In this document: positions 13,317-25,300 of the stretch, piece after piece
Layout of the letters: each line of letters starts with the position of its first letter
Numbering within the stretch: the stretch's first letter is position 1
Assembly: GCA_964059195.1 (NCBI GenBank)
Contig: CAXKWD010000009.1
Location: forward strand, 151,726,778-151,790,777
From: Ectobius pallidus
Lineage: Eukaryota > Arthropoda > Insecta > Blattodea > Ectobiidae
Direction: 5' to 3'
DNA length: 64,000 bases
Program-made: the position numbers and the translations under genes
The notes under the pieces: model-generated
Database searches by the model: none
Told to the model about the DNA's origin: nothing
What the model saw: only the letters and a program-made list of their open reading frames with translations

Positions 13317-15745
13317 TGTTTCGAAAGACGAACTGCTGTCACTCCTCTGGTTATCTTCTAGCCGAGGTCCATGTAGATGTCCGTGGTTTCAAGCGATGGC
13401 TCAGAGGAATGTGGTTATATCCATGACTATGGATAACTCCTCTTTTCAAGAACTGACCCACATTAATACCTTCTGAAATAAGCATTGAAATATGTATCGC
13501 AGACTTTTTTTAAGTTTGCACTAGATAAAAGGGCATAAAAACCAATATTTGTTATTTATAGTTATTCTGAAACTTAACAGAATTTGATACATACCTAATA
13601 CTATAGCATTTCCATTATTACTGTAGTAATAAGTAATTACCTGTAAAATAAAATGACAATCAATATTTAGGGTAATAAGTTGTCAACTGTAAAATGAAAC
13701 ATGGCTGTTTTTTAAATAGATGAATAATAACCTACCTGAAGTTTAGATCTCTCTTCTGATTGTAGTCCTAACAGTAGCAAGCGTCTCCACAACACATGGT
13801 CATTGTAGCTTGTATAGATACGACCACACGTTTCAACGCACTTAACTGACGATCAATGTCCTTATTGTGACATATATACCAAGTTCAGCATGTGAATTTT
13901 AACAAATATACTTTGCTATGATAAACCAAAATTCCAATTTCTGGTCCATGATGTTAGGGCTGTTAAATTAATACAGTAGAACTCCAGACCCAATCAGCTG
14001 AAATCCTACAGGACATGTAACTAACACAACATGCATAAATGGGACATTACAATTCTTGTAAACTGCCGTTGCGATTACTGTAATATTCTACCTGTGATAG
14101 AGTATACAACAGCAAAACAAAGAGCACAAGAGAAATATTAAATAACATCAAATAGAAAAATCTGAAGATCCTCGTTTTGACACTGAAGCAAAATTACTGA
14201 AATGTAAAAACCTGAACTGCAGTTTCATCTTCAGCTGGACTCCAATAGCATTATCTCATGGGCAACCAATCAACTTCTTAATGAGATCATCATTAGCAGG
14301 AAACAGAGACATGTCGTAACCTTGTGCCAGACGACACCAGCTTCACACGCCTCTTCCATGGAGTATGCTGAAACAAATTGGCTTCCATTACAAAATGCTC
14401 TATTTCAACAGAACCATTTATACTCAACTAATCAGATATAGCAATACCATCATGCATTAAGTCTAATCTAGTATATGAATGCTGACGACAGCAAGTGAAC
14501 TGGGGTGGTCATAGACGCAAACCCATGGATTGTTTCCAAGACTCTGATTAGCCTGCTATGATCGTTTGATTTATTTTGATTGTAGTTTTACACATGGGAT
14601 GAAGAAGCATGAGGTTAATGAGAGGTAGAACGAGGTTTGCGATATAATCTAGGGTTGTGACAGATTAGGTTAGGTAAGCTAAGTTCGGTTTAGTTTAGTG
14701 ACAGGTAGCTCGGAAAAATAAATACTTGTGGCATTCTAGCCCCCTCACTCCTACTCACTAATGGTACCCGCCTGTCGTGTATTCCACAGACACAAAGAGT
14801 GGGGGACAGTTTTTAGGTTAATGGTTTCACATATTTCATGTTTTTTAATGACACCTACAGTAACTCACACATTTAACTGTCCTGCATTAAGTGCACGCTG
14901 ATAAAGCCCTTTTTCGGTAGATACGGCACTTAAAATACACTATACGGTATATTACGTTTGGAACACATGCCATTATACACTGTACTCCACAGACAGGCTA
15001 GACAACGTTAATGTGAAGATCAAGAAAATATTTTAAATAAATGTAAGCTGTGTGATATACTATACTGTTTAACATAATACAAAATCTATGATTTTACGTG
15101 GAAATGTACTGAGGAATCCATAATGAATAAAGATATACGGAAAAATATTTCTTTACGAATGTTGGTAAGACTTTATGCTATTTTGAAAACACATTTAAAA
15201 AACTTTATTTCATGACATAATAGATTATTCCGCATAATTGAGGTAGCTATTTCCTTTTACGCACATAGTAAATTCTATTAAATGGGTAATTTACCTACAA
15301 ACCGAGATCATATTTTTTAATGGCGGACAGACGTTCGAAATTACCACTTGCTGCCATTAACATATTCGAAATATCAATTAATATAAAAAATGTAAGCAAT
15401 CAGTTTATATTAATGTAAATAGTATCAAAAACCACTTACAATATTTTCTGAATTCCACAGCATTATTCATGTTCACAAATCTTGAACGGTAAGCGGCTAC
15501 GACATTGTGAATTTTATCACCAATCATCGAAGATATTCCTTGATGGTTCCTAGAAAATTGCAAACAGCATTATTATATTATTATTAAGCAAAATCAAGAA
15601 TGATATTAGTAGTATACTTTTAATCAATTAAAATGCAATAATTCAAGAGGATTCTTCTTACCTGAATTAAAATTAAGGACCGCGTCAACTTTTTGAGAAG
15701 ATGGAGTCGAAATTAGGAAGATGGCTGTCTGGTTTGAAGGACCGC
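13317..15745 (-). pseudogene. decayed multi-exon gene of unknown identity
   Basis: Minus-strand blocks with good splice sites: an untranslated-looking exon 15662-15745 (donor GTAAGAAG) with a CCAAT box and ETS-like CTTCCGG upstream; 15443-15550 (TTTCTAG to GTAAGT; open from MIGDKIHNVV to VEFRKY); 14212-14369; 13737-13835; 13592-13637; 13317-13483. The protein flavour is strong in pieces (GYDMSLFPANDDLIKK; SYNDHVLWRRLLLLGL, F-box-like at best; VITYYYSNNGNAIVLEG; QRSDSSSSFETIQ). Keeping it requires frameshifts inside the 14.3, 13.8 and 13.4 kb exons and one in-frame TGA. I read it as a decayed copy of a real gene. Exon limits are approximate and the family is not recognised. Confidence 0.4.
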
Positions 15746-15815
15746 GTCTCATGGCTTGCGATCCGAGCTCTCTGATTGGTCCAAATCCCCGCTCTTTTTA
15801 ACCCGGAAGTAGTAG
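15746..15815 (-). promoter_or_regulatory. candidate promoter of the decayed minus-strand gene
   Basis: On the minus strand, CTTCCGGGTT (ETS-like) is followed by GGACCAATCAGAG (CCAAT box), then the transcript-like block starting near 15745 and a GTAAGAAG donor. The arrangement is typical of TATA-less housekeeping promoters. Inferred from motifs only. Confidence 0.35.
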
Positions 15816-15920
15816 TAGAAAATGTTTTATTGAATAAATATTAAATATACAGTTACCAAATATTCCTAATTAATTTTAAAATATTAAAAAAAAAAACTAG
15901 TATTATTTTTTCTGTTTGCA

Positions 15921-16205
15921 ATAGTGTTTTGTTATTTTGGAATGGAATATTACCAAGTTGGGGAACCGGCGCTTTCAAACCGGGACGCCATGATGGTAAA
16001 TTATGCTTCAAAATACTTTCAATATTAATGTGAAGTTAAAAACGTACCAAATTAGCAATGAGTGCAATTAAATTTAAATAAAAAACACACTTCATTTTTT
16101 ATCTATAATATTATTCCCTTCAAATGGAATGTTACGAAGTTGAGAAAACAAACACACAAAATTCTTAAACTTTATGAGAGAAGAATTACGAAAATATGCA
16201 AGTTC
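15921..16205 (+). repeat. inverted copy of the region upstream of NOP2
   Basis: About 285 bp matching the reverse complement of 44283-44565, including AAACCGGGACGCCATGA and TCAAATGGAATGTTAC blocks. The upstream copy ends about 240 bp 5' of the NOP2 ATG. Confidence 0.6.
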
Positions 16206-16558
16206 AAACGAAACAAGGAACCTAATAAAAATAGAGCACGCGTTATTTTGCTGTAGGCCTATGTTATAACTTATAGGCCTAATATTCTTTCCAAACCTAA
16301 TACTTCCAGCAAGAAAAAATTAAGTTTTACAACCCATTTGTAGGGACAGTATGATTGTGAAATGTTACTAAACTACAATCAAGTCTCCCTAAAACATCTT
16401 CAATTACATATTTTAATTAAACCGATTTATCTTTTAACCGTGAGAATTACAAGTTCTAAACTAGATTTTGGAAATGATAATTGCTACATTACAATACACA
16501 GCATAGCTTACTGCGACATTAAGTTCAATTCAAAACCACAAATGTTGCCACCCCCTTT

Positions 16559-16740
16559 TTAAATTTTCAATTCGTGTATGTGTAGGCCCTGAAATATTGT
16601 ACTGGGAAGCGAACCCACAACCTTCACAACACAGCCAAGACAACGGTGGGCTGCATACAGCCCAGAAATAAACAGAGGAAAATTTGCCTGGGGAGGAACT
16701 GAACCCACGACACCTAGACCACTTTTATTTAATACATTAT
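16559..16740 (-). repeat. tRNA-like SINE fragments inside a 157-codon open frame
   Basis: Two B-box-like stretches on minus (GTGGGTTCGCTTCCC and GTGGGTTCAGTTCCTC) suggest SINE pieces. The 157-codon minus frame that covers them (to 17032) has no recognised domain. Confidence 0.4.
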
Positions 16741-17039
16741 ATGAGGTCACATTGAAGGTCATGTAATAAACAGACTGCATTGTGACTGCTTCTATCACGT
16801 GACCACAGACAATCGACAAACTCTTTTGTTTTGACAGGCGAAGAAAGCTGGGTCCAGAAACAAATCGCCAACAGTGTTTGGAATGGCAAGGATAGTGTGA
16901 TGTACTGGGAAAGTTATGGGTAGCATCTTTCAAGCAGCAAATGATTGCACAGATTTTTTTTAACATCGACAGACAATAAATGCTGTCCACTACATCCTGC
17001 GGCATGTCACTGTTCTTTATTGAATGCTGCAAGTCAGGC

Positions 17040-18460
17040 AGGTAAATGGACTTCTACCGCAAGGAAATTTTTACTTACAGAATGGTGGGGAAAATGTGCA
17101 AAGGAACAATCATGTTGAAAAGTGACAGAAAGTCCGTAGATTAAGAATGATTTGTAAGATTCACACATTATAATAGCAAAGCTCTTGTTAATAAGGGCTG
17201 ACTAGTTGTAGAGTAAACAAATGGTCTCTTGTATTGATAGAATCATTCCTGACAATTACGAGGACAAGGATTTAACCACAGTATTAGTATTAATACAGTA
17301 AAGAAACTGTGTGTTAAAAGTCCTATGACAACATGTTAGCTGGACGACACTAGCACTCCATGCGGAGAGTAACTAAAACTACATTCTCATCATATCAAAT
17401 TACTTGGGAAAATACATAAACACATCACATAATATGTTATGTTAAAAGAGAAAAATACACAATAGCTTTGTTTAATGCAAATGTGAATTTTAAGTTTAAG
17501 AAATAATGAAACAGATATTATAATCTAGTTAAGAAGAGGTAAACATTACCTAAATAGGCTACTGTTAAGGACTGTATCTAGGCCTAGTACTTTTCCTTTA
17601 AAATCATTGCCCTTTAATATAATTTATAATTCAAATTATATTAAATACCCTAATTATTAATTATGTAAATTATATTATAGGTCTGTCACGTTGTTCATCC
17701 TGCACGTTATTGTTGACAGCATATTTTGAATATATTTATTACAATATTCCGCCTTTACCCTTAACATATAATACACAACTTATATGTTAAGAACAGTGTT
17801 ACAGTGTATTTTGATTCTTTGCCTTATATGGCAATGTACGATTTCAATTTATTGTAACGTCAATTACTACAGGATGGACTCCATTAAACAAAACAAAAAA
17901 TTCTGGAGCATTTGGAATTGAAGACACCGTCGGTACAGCAGTTTTAATTAACGAGTTTTTATAGGAATTCATAAACTGTCTGTTTTCGGTGTGTGTCAAG
18001 CAGACGGTAATTTTCATTCAAATATTTTACATATTTTGTTAGTAGGTTTTCTTGTCAACCATTAATGACCTATTTTATACACCAGAAATCATTACAACAG
18101 AGTGAAATATAAAAATATTACACTAAAGTACCGTAAGTTGAAACATAACCACTCCAGAATCACGAGTAAGCCAGTAGGCCTACAATAAATATTACTTATT
18201 TTCGTTCTTACCTTTCTGGATGTTTCAAGAAAGTGAAGAAATGCAATTCAGGATTTCGTCTTTTATTATTACTGAAATTTACAGCAGAATAATAAGGTCC
18301 TTTTGAATATCGCATGTTCTAATAAATACAACACTCCTATTTATTTACATACTTCCCGGAGTAGTTACTGTAGTGTTAGTTTATGGCCACTACGATTGCT
18401 AGTATATGCGTGCGCATGCTCGTCTGGCAGAAAAACGGACTGAGTTTCTGTACTGTATTA
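17040..18460. other. no gene or clear element seen
   Basis: AT-rich, many short stops. Nothing that repeats elsewhere in the window was recognised. Confidence 0.4.
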
Positions 18461-18669
18461 ATACTTATACTACGATTCTGGTCTGGGTAATACAGCCTGA
18501 TGCATCTCTGGAGGCCTTGGAAATCCAGATCCAAAGCTGAAACTTCGATAGGGATGGCGGTCTACAACTTAGCCAGGCCTGGAAGAAGCCATATTGACAT
18601 CTCTCACTCCCAAATAAATCACTGGTCCTCATAAGGCCTGATTTCACATCCAACAACATTATTAAAGTA

Positions 18670-18860
18670 TTTTTTTCTTCCAGACCAAACAGAACTCTCT
18701 ATTTAATTATTCAGTCTTCTAATTTTCCTATATAAGAAACAGTTTTTTTCCAATCCAGCTCACTTCTCCCAGAAGATGGCAACAGAGATAGCTGTCAAAA
18801 GCTTGGAACCAAACCTCCAACTCACCCGGTTGGAAGCCCGAGAAACAATCCCGTATTAGA
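18670..18860 (-). repeat. dispersed repeat with CCAAT motifs, copy 2
   Basis: Reverse complement resembles 5033-5200 (CGGGCTTCCAACC..., AAGCTTTTGACAGC, TAGGAAAATTAG). Confidence 0.5.
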
Positions 18861-18897
18861 GAAACTGATATTGGGAAGATCACAGTGAAGTCATAAT

Positions 18898-19094
18898 ATT
18901 ATATTATGGTTTAAAAAGCACACTTAAACTTCACTAATTTCATACCTTGGTAGGACTACGTAGTTTCAATCACCATTGTGATTATCCTCGGCTACTTCTG
19001 AAGTTTGTTTGGCGGCGTGCCAAACAAACTACGTAGTCCTACCAAGGTATGAAATTAGTGAAGTTTAAGTGTGCTTCTTAAACCATAATATAAT
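18898..19094. mobile_element. palindromic element with hammerhead-like core
   Basis: Arms of about 65-70 bp (18898-18967 and 19022-19094) are nearly perfect inverted copies. The middle has a hairpin TTTGGCGGCGTGCCAAA. Its right end abuts the element starting at 19095, so the target duplication could not be verified. Confidence 0.75.
18950..18995 (-). ncRNA. hammerhead-ribozyme-like motif
   Basis: On minus: stem I GTAG/CTAC, core CCGAGGA (canonical is CTGANGA), stem II AATCAC/GTGATT, GAAA, a short palindromic stem III, then TC. The U4 to C change probably impairs cleavage. Confidence 0.5.
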
Positions 19095-20604
19095 ACCGTA
19101 TATACTCGAATACTACCCGCATATTTTTTTTTCCAAAAATCGCAAGTGAAAAACTGGGGTGCGGGTATTATTTGAATACTGGTCTCCTCTCATCTGAATT
19201 TCGACAATTTGTACCATATCGGCTCAATATAGCACGATGCTTTGTAAAGTGTTTTGCAGATGACAAGCCCTTTCTTCCTTCTCCTGCTTAGATACGCGGT
19301 CCAATCAGAGATGGCGAGACGGAGGGAAGACTCTTACTGCAAGCGGCAGTTCTTTAGCCCGTGCACGTGATTGGCGGTGAAGGAAAAGGCTTCTCATATG
19401 AAAAATACTTTAGTAGTATCACAGTATAGTATACCAGTAGCAAAGCTGAAATGAAAGGAAAATGAAACAAAGAAGATGCTTTCTTATGCACATGACTGGG
19501 GGCGAAACAAAGCTTTACGTGTAGAGACACCAAGCAAGTAACAGTACAGTACAAGCAGAAGCACTAATTCGGGAAAAGTTCAGTGAATTTCCACAAGACT
19601 TTGACCTTGATTCGGACCAGTCGGACGTACGTCATTATGTGTGATTCCCGCCGATCAGCTGGAGAGTGTTGTTGTTGTTGAAAGAGACGCAGCACGTATA
19701 AGATGGCGAGATTTCCAGCTCGCTGTTACCATGTTATTTTTAAAACTACATTTAGCCTACCATATTTCATTCTTTTATGATACAGTAGAGCCTCGGTAAT
19801 TCGAGCCCCGGTATTTCGAGCTGGTCTTAAGAAAATTAAAATTATCCATAAAACTAGAGTAAAATCCCGTTTTTATACGGTGTCCGCAAGTAAGTTTAAC
19901 GCACTTCCAAATGTGTTACATTTTGAGCTTTCTTTCAATTTTTCCACGTACAAAAATGCAGGTAAAACTGTCCCACTTAGGGTGTTCGTTCATAATACAC
20001 AGAAATAACCTTGGCTTCAGACTGCTAACGCATTTCTATTACAGATTGACAGAAACTGTTAGGTTCGATTTTTCTTTTTCGGGACCTCGTGTCAATCAAT
20101 TGTACAGTGCATATTTCCCTATCCTTTCAGAAAAGAATACTGTATTGTTACACTAATCCCTACAATGGTAATTAAAAGTGTTTTCCTAGTAGCATCGCTT
20201 TCCTGTTCCACTCCATTAAGACTCAGACAATGACTTAATCCTTGAAGGATACCGATGTAGCAAATTGGAAATATATACATATAGGCATAACACAGGTATG
20301 TAGGCCTACTACATTGTTTATTTATTTATTTTTTAAACCACTATTGTGCTCATTAAACATTTATTTATGATTTACCCATTGATTTAGTGATATAGTTTTT
20401 TGTAATTCGAGGTAGCCTCAGCCCCAATAGCTCGAATTACCGGGGTTCTACTGTATGAAATGTTAATTACAACTGTTTAATCAAGAATAAACCTGGCAAA
20501 ATAATTTTATGTAGAAGCCGATAGATTTTTTTTTTCAAATTTCCTTTCGAAAAATTTGGGTGCGGGTATTATTCGGAGGCGGGTAGTATATGGGTATATA
20601 CGGT
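19095..20604. mobile_element. ACCGTAT-ended element, copy a
   Basis: Ends ACCGTATATAC/GTATATACGGT with subterminal TACCCGC and GCGGGTATTAT blocks in inverted orientation. A 3-bp AAT lies on both sides (19092-19094, 20605-20607). A pogo/Tigger-like element sits inside it. Confidence 0.75.
19793..20453. mobile_element. pogo/Tigger-like non-autonomous element
   Basis: Ends CAGTAGAGCCTCGGTAATTC / GAATTACCGGGGTTCTACTG, flanked by TA. This is the typical terminal pattern of pogo/Tigger elements. 661 bp, no transposase motif seen. Confidence 0.75.
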
Positions 20605-20839
20605 AATTCACACTAACTCCTCGTAAGTTTCATCTGACTTTGAATGGGAGCGAGTACACCCAAGGTTTACAAGTTTTTCAAAATTCTTGATTTTTAATAT
20701 TTCTTCCCACAAATACATTAGCTGAGGATGGAACGTATCAAAACTGTGACAACTCAGTCATACACTGGTTTAGAAATAATCTTAAACACATCAGTACGAA
20801 CTGGACATCTTCCTGAATACAGATAAAAACATTTAAACT

Positions 20840-21388
20840 ACCGTATTGGCCTGAAAATAAGACGACCTCGAATATAAGACGACCCTGAATTTTTGAAGGG
20901 TAGTTACGAAAAAATAAATAAAATAGCTTATTAGTACATTTTGCTTCACATAAAACAGAATTTTGAAGTTCATGTTGTAACTTCTTCTCTCGCCTTTATT
21001 TAAGCATTGAGACAATGAAGATGCTTTCTTGTCCATAATCGTCTGCCATGACTGGTGGTCAAACAAAAGAATTACGCATAGATAATAGAGACGCCCAGGC
21101 AAGTAACAGTGCAGTCAGGATCAGAAGGTCCTGGTGAAGTACAAATAGAAGCACAAAGTCAGGAAAAATTAGTTCGGAAAAGTTCGTGAATTTCCACGTG
21201 GCATTGACCTTGGGTCGGACGCACGTAATTTGCTTGGGGATACCCGCCGCATCACCGCTGCTCACGTGCACAGCTGCATTCAGGAATGGAGAGTTGTTGA
21301 GTCTTAGGCTGCACGTATAAGACGAGTATAGTTTTTAAAAGCACATTTTCAGGGAAAAAACATCGTCTTACATTCGGGTTAATACGGT
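20840..21388. mobile_element. ACCGTAT-ended element, copy b
   Basis: Ends ACCGTATTGG / TTAATACGGT with ATAAGACGACC subterminal repeats in opposite orientations. A 3-bp ACT flanks each side. It lies just downstream of the NOP2 stop. Confidence 0.75.
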
Positions 21389-21832
21389 ACTTGTATTCAC
21401 AAAATTTATAATGCTGAAATACTTATTTTGATTAATAGGTACACGATAATAGTAGTGGTAGGAATAATAGTAATAAAATGAAGGGAAAGGGAAGAGAACG
21501 ACGGAGACATCTGGTGATATCCTGTATAATCTCTATAACATGCTAGCACCTTTTTCTTTACCTTAACAGACTCAGCCTACAAAATGGAACCTTACCAGAT
21601 GGACATAGTTCTGTTAAACAATGTTTACGATTAAGAAGAAGAAAAAAAAAAAAAATATATTTTTTTTTTAAATTAAATTATCTCAAAACTTGCTTTTTTT
21701 GAGTCATCACAGTTCCAAAGTAAACACAGTTCATTGTGAAGTTAGTCAATTAAAATGGATTCCACTGTGAAAACTCTAACCTACAATATGTACACGACTC
21801 TCACTTCACGTGGATTCATCATCGTCTACATC

Positions 21833-22367
21833 TTAGTCTGTTGAAGGACTCGGTAAAGTATTTTTCTTTTTCTTTTTTTTCAAACTTGAACTGTGCAAAG
21901 TAACAATCTTCGTGGGGCTCGGAGACGAACCTGGACCACTGCTCTTAACAATCTTCGAGGGGCTTGGAGTAACTTCATTACTTAGGGAATTTTTTCTTTT
22001 CCTATTTAGGCGCCTTTTCTGGCTTCTTGTTAGCCCAGAACTGCCACTGTTTACACACTGATTGGGAACTGAAGTATTTCCTTCTGCCTTCTTCTTCTTC
22101 ATCTGCTTCCTCTTCTTCTTTGGAGATGTAACAGATGACGGGCGGTCCACGCCATTCACAATGGTTTCCTCTTCTGACTCGACTTTTACTTTCTTGTGCT
22201 TAGTTTTGCCTTTAACATCGGTATCGACTTTTTCTTCCTCATCAGATTCTTCAACAATGGATGTAGGTTTGTTGTTTGAGAACTTCTTCAGCTTGGCGAC
22301 GAAGAAGCCATCCATGTTGTGTGTGTGGGGATAAAATCTCCTGGACAGTTTCAGTGAAGGATGAAAC
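21833..22367 (-). CDS. NOP2: NOP2 exon 10 (C-terminus and stop)
   Basis: [20 protein letters not shown], then KLKKFSN, then a Lys/Ser-rich tail of about 150 residues with several basic clusters and two copies of a PSPSK/PTKIV-like unit. The stop TAA is at 21833-21835. The tail is probably disordered and nucleolar. Confidence 0.94.
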
Positions 22368-25300
22368 CTGGAACAACGACAAAAAGAAATAAGTGGACAG
22401 AGAACATAAAAAAGTAACCGATACACAAGGCTTTATTTATGTAGTCCTTGCCTGTGGTGTCTATAGCTCGTGAAACCTTCTGTACCAAAGTCCAGACCAG
22501 TGGGTACCAGCTTCACGTCCCGCTTCCTCAGAGCGTAGTCAATAACCCATTCATTCTCCTCCGGCTGAAACACCAAGAACAAAACTCTTGATAATGAAAG
22601 CAAAAAGCCATGAAGACCAGCATTCATAAGAAATGCTCATGAATATGTCACTAATCTCTTTCTCTTGAATATTACATCCAGAATATTCTCAAATACAGGG
22701 TGTAACAGAACTTGGGGAAACATTCCTTGCATATAAAGGGTGAAATTATGCTATATGAACACGGGTCTTGGATAGAGCCCTTCACCGAGATTACAACCAG
22801 CAAATCATCAACACCAATAAAATTCACCAATGTTTTGCAATTTTTGTTAGGAATAAAATGTTCAGCAAGCAATAATTATAATTTATGTGGCTTGGTTTTA
22901 TTTTGATCCAGCATGAAATTGATTAAAACATCAAATGTCATTTTCACCTTCAAACTGTCACCAATGCAATTTACATAATTCAAGGTTTTGCTCTAAATGA
23001 ATAAGTTTAGTCTGAGCAAATAATGAAACCAAATAATCATTACCTAACATACCATATTTACCCGATTATAAGACGAGGTTTTTTCCCAAATTCTTCATTT
23101 AAAAAGTCCGGGGTCGTCTTACATTCGCAGATTAAGCCAAATCAAACTTTAGTAGTTATGGCAACAGAGTAGAAACATGACATCATGGTTACAGCGATGT
23201 GGCCAATATGATAGGGAAAAATACCAATATAAATTTGCGCTAGTTTCATTGTTTTCGTGAAGGAAATGGACAGAAGATGTTAAGTGTTACTAAATAGAGG
23301 TTTCCTTTTTGTTTTGTAGTAATAAGCACGAGGTGTTTACAAGAATTGATCGAATTCAATTTACCGATAAACATTGTCACGTTGGCAGTAATGGTGGACC
23401 AGAAACATGCTTGCTCCCATGCAGCCATTGTTCTCTATCTCGTTTTTTCTCCTTTTTGCGGCGGGTAAATCTCCACGTGATTGTCACATGCTCGGCTGAT
23501 TATTAGGGTTTGTTCTCCTTTGAAGTTAATGTGAAATTTGTACAGTTTGCTTCCACAGCCATCAAGAATTGATCCAAACCACAGGCCCCGAGACTGTTCA
23601 CGCAGACATTATGGCGCTAATTTTAAGTTAAGTGGATGATGAAAAGGGCGGGCTTACGCTATGACGCAGAACAATGCTAGCTCAGCGACTACCCGCGGCA
23701 TTTGACGAGAAATTAATTGCATTTCAGCGTCATGTAATTTCTTTGCGGAAACAACATGACTACGGTATTAGGCCATATGGGATATGGTGATCAGTGATAC
23801 CTCAGACTAAGTGCTGAAAGTGAAAATCCAAGTCAACTATTTCCTTTTATTTATTTATTTTTAATTCATATAAATAAAACCATTTGTAGTCAGAATTTGT
23901 TAAAATAAAATTCTCAAAAAGCCTCTTCAAAATAGGGGGGTCGTCTTATATTCAGGATCGTCTTATAATCGGGTAAATACGGTACATCAAATACAAATCA
24001 GCAGCAGCGGATCCGGAAAAGATAAAATGCGTCCCTGGTCACAAAGAACTTTCAGTCTGGGAACCAACTCATGAACTTGACATCACAACTGATGGCGTCC
24101 GCATCAGTTGAAGTATAAACTCCATGGCACTACATCCCTGGAGGGACTAGACCTACCATCCGACCGCTGCATAATATACCATATAGGCACATAGTCAGCA
24201 CCGGACCCGCTACTTCTCAATCAAGTACTTCCTCAGTGTGTATCTCAGAAAAATCCGAGGAGGTATCGTGATTGAAAACTCACCAGCACGGAGCATGTTG
24301 AATACACCAGATAACCTCCAGAAGAGGAATTGGATTTAACAAAATCTATTGCTTCCAGAATGAGCTGACGCTGCAGATTGAAGCAGCGCTGGATGTCTGT
24401 CTCCGTCTTAGATGTCTTCACGCTGGGGTCCTTAGCCACCACTCCAGTGCCTGTGCACGGGGCGTCCAGCAACACTCGGTCAAAGCCATTCACCAATCCC
24501 ACCTGCAAACACAGAAATCATTTAAGCTATCACTGAGGAAGTTCTCTTTATGTAAAGTAGTTGTAAAAATGAAGAGAAGACTTTTGAATTGCATCCCCGA
24601 AGGATACACAACCCAAATAAAATCATAACTTTCTTTACCCTAAGTGTGGACAATACATATTTCCCACTTCGCATTCTGATATAGAACAACAGGCCGTATT
24701 GCAAAGAACGCGTATTCAATTGTTTCAACCTGATGCAAAGCTTTATTGTTCAACAGGCAAAACTGAGTTTCAAATAACAGTGGGTAACTAACTTAAAGTT
24801 TTAGCTCTTAGGGCCTGTATTACCACCTGCCGACAAATCCTCCAGATTCGGACTTCCAGATAGCTTAACTGGAAGATGCCTCGTAATACCACCGCTGAAC
24901 TGCTACAGGCAAGAACGCAGTAAAAATTTGTAAAATGGACCTTACCTCGCTGAGCAGAGAGGTGTGTTTGTTGTAGTTCAGTAGGCATCCGCTAGGTGTG
25001 GCAGCTCGGATTTGTATTTCTACAATTGAATTACACAAGAACATATCGTTTTAAGTGCATTAATCGATTTGTGCAATTCTATTTCATCCATAAGTGAGCA
25101 TAAAATGACATTTTTGTGTAAATTAAATATTCCGGCATCAGTTCTAAAATTCATGTGGCCAAGGACGCTTCGCCGTGCTGCCATCTTGTTTCAACCAAGC
25201 TTCCCTAACTAGCAGTTAGAAGTTTGTCAGCCACCCCATCCTCCTGCTAGCTTATCTGGAAGTTGTCTTGCCAGACAGATTTTGTCAGGAGATCACAATA

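Noticed and set aside
14212..14369. In-frame TGA (LIGCP-stop-DNAIG) as a selenocysteine codon
   Set aside because: The same block also needs a frameshift and no SECIS-like hairpin was noticed; decay is simpler.
22062..22334. 90-codon plus-strand frame opposite NOP2 exon 10
   Set aside because: Antisense shadow of the Lys/Ser-rich tail; no features of its own.
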